64,000 nucleotides of DNA from Marinarcus sp041672955 (GTDB taxonomy: Bacteria > Campylobacterota > Campylobacteria > Campylobacterales > Arcobacteraceae), in contig JBAYYP010000003.1 of the NCBI GenBank assembly GCA_041672955.1, forward strand, positions 15,618 through 79,617, given 5' to 3'. This document shows positions 63,973 to 64,000 of the stretch, piece after piece (the stretch's first letter is position 1; each line of letters starts with the position of its first letter). The translations under genes and the position numbers were made by a program. The notes beneath the pieces were generated by a model. The model searched no databases, had not been told where the DNA came from, and saw only the letters and a list, made by a program, of their open reading frames with translations.

Positions 63973-64000
63973 GTTTTATTTTTTTGCTAAATATTCTCTC

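Noticed and set aside
61021..64000. Tn3 38-bp terminal inverted repeats
   Set aside because: A GGGGTTAG tip on the minus strand at the resolvase 3' end looked promising, but no matching partner was found.

Overview
The window comes from an AT-rich (roughly one third GC, judged by eye) motile member of the Campylobacterota, most like an Arcobacter/Sulfurimonas-type organism. The signs are a futalosine-pathway menaquinone gene (mqnE), the nusA / HP0268-like / miaB / DUF374 gene neighbourhood, an htrA-response regulator-kinase trio as in Campylobacter (htrA-cprRS), and an epsilonproteobacterial-style flagellar cluster. No rRNA or CRISPR array was seen.

Core chromosome (1-44.7 kb). The left edge holds a partial molybdopterin oxidoreductase and its 4Fe-4S partner, most like the respiratory arsenate reductase pair ArrA/ArrB, then an orphan BMP-type lipoprotein. 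Nitrogen sensing follows (glnD, glnB, next to pyrC), with a haem-binding-type HD-GYP sensor between them. A 12-kb flagellar block runs fliM-flgI (minus), then an acidic unknown protein, fliQ, a FliJ-like protein, a MotE-like protein, fliL, flgH, two tandem flgK paralogues, fliD, fliS and a FliT-like gene. Next are nusA-cysS-panC-rimO-tilS on the minus strand and an HP0268-like gene, miaB and an acyltransferase on the plus strand. After that come a bioF-like/carbonic anhydrase/mqnE operon, marC-cobU-cobS, a zinc-ribbon MscL, cprRS-htrA and ilvD. A consensus promoter drives a tRNA-Leu/Ser/Cys cluster.

Accessory island (44.7 kb to the end). Directly after tRNA-Cys there are three TGGTACAT boxes but no integrase, then scraps of an IS256-type transposase and of a Fic protein. 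The island carries gamma-glutamylcyclotransferase-like genes on both flanks and two facing gene sets. The minus-strand set is: two small unknowns, a C-terminal half of FtsZ, a VirD4/TraG-like ATPase, and a type I methylase/specificity fusion with degraded catalytic motifs. The plus-strand set is: a WYL regulator, a stand-alone RNase HI-like protein, an 1132-residue SF2 helicase fused to a PD-(D/E)XK-type nuclease, and a 586-residue protein that may be a compact pPIWI-RE relative. Then come the last 71 codons of an AAA ATPase and the N-terminal GTPase half of FtsZ. The two FtsZ halves are complementary: one stops at helix H7, and the other begins just before the T7 catalytic loop.

The right end (58.7-64 kb) is mobile-element debris. 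It holds an IS3 orfA start, a 100-bp IS256-type inverted-repeat element, a decayed Tn3-family transposase, an intact autoinhibited Fic protein and an intact serine resolvase. GGAAAAC-containing dyads lie in front of the last two genes.

The best candidates for an undescribed system are (i) the split FtsZ with its ATPase and degenerate methylase-specificity partner, and (ii) the WYL / RNase H / helicase-nuclease / PIWI-like operon, which looks like a defence cassette aimed at RNA:DNA hybrids. All family assignments here come from reading motifs and from memory of the families; no database was searched.
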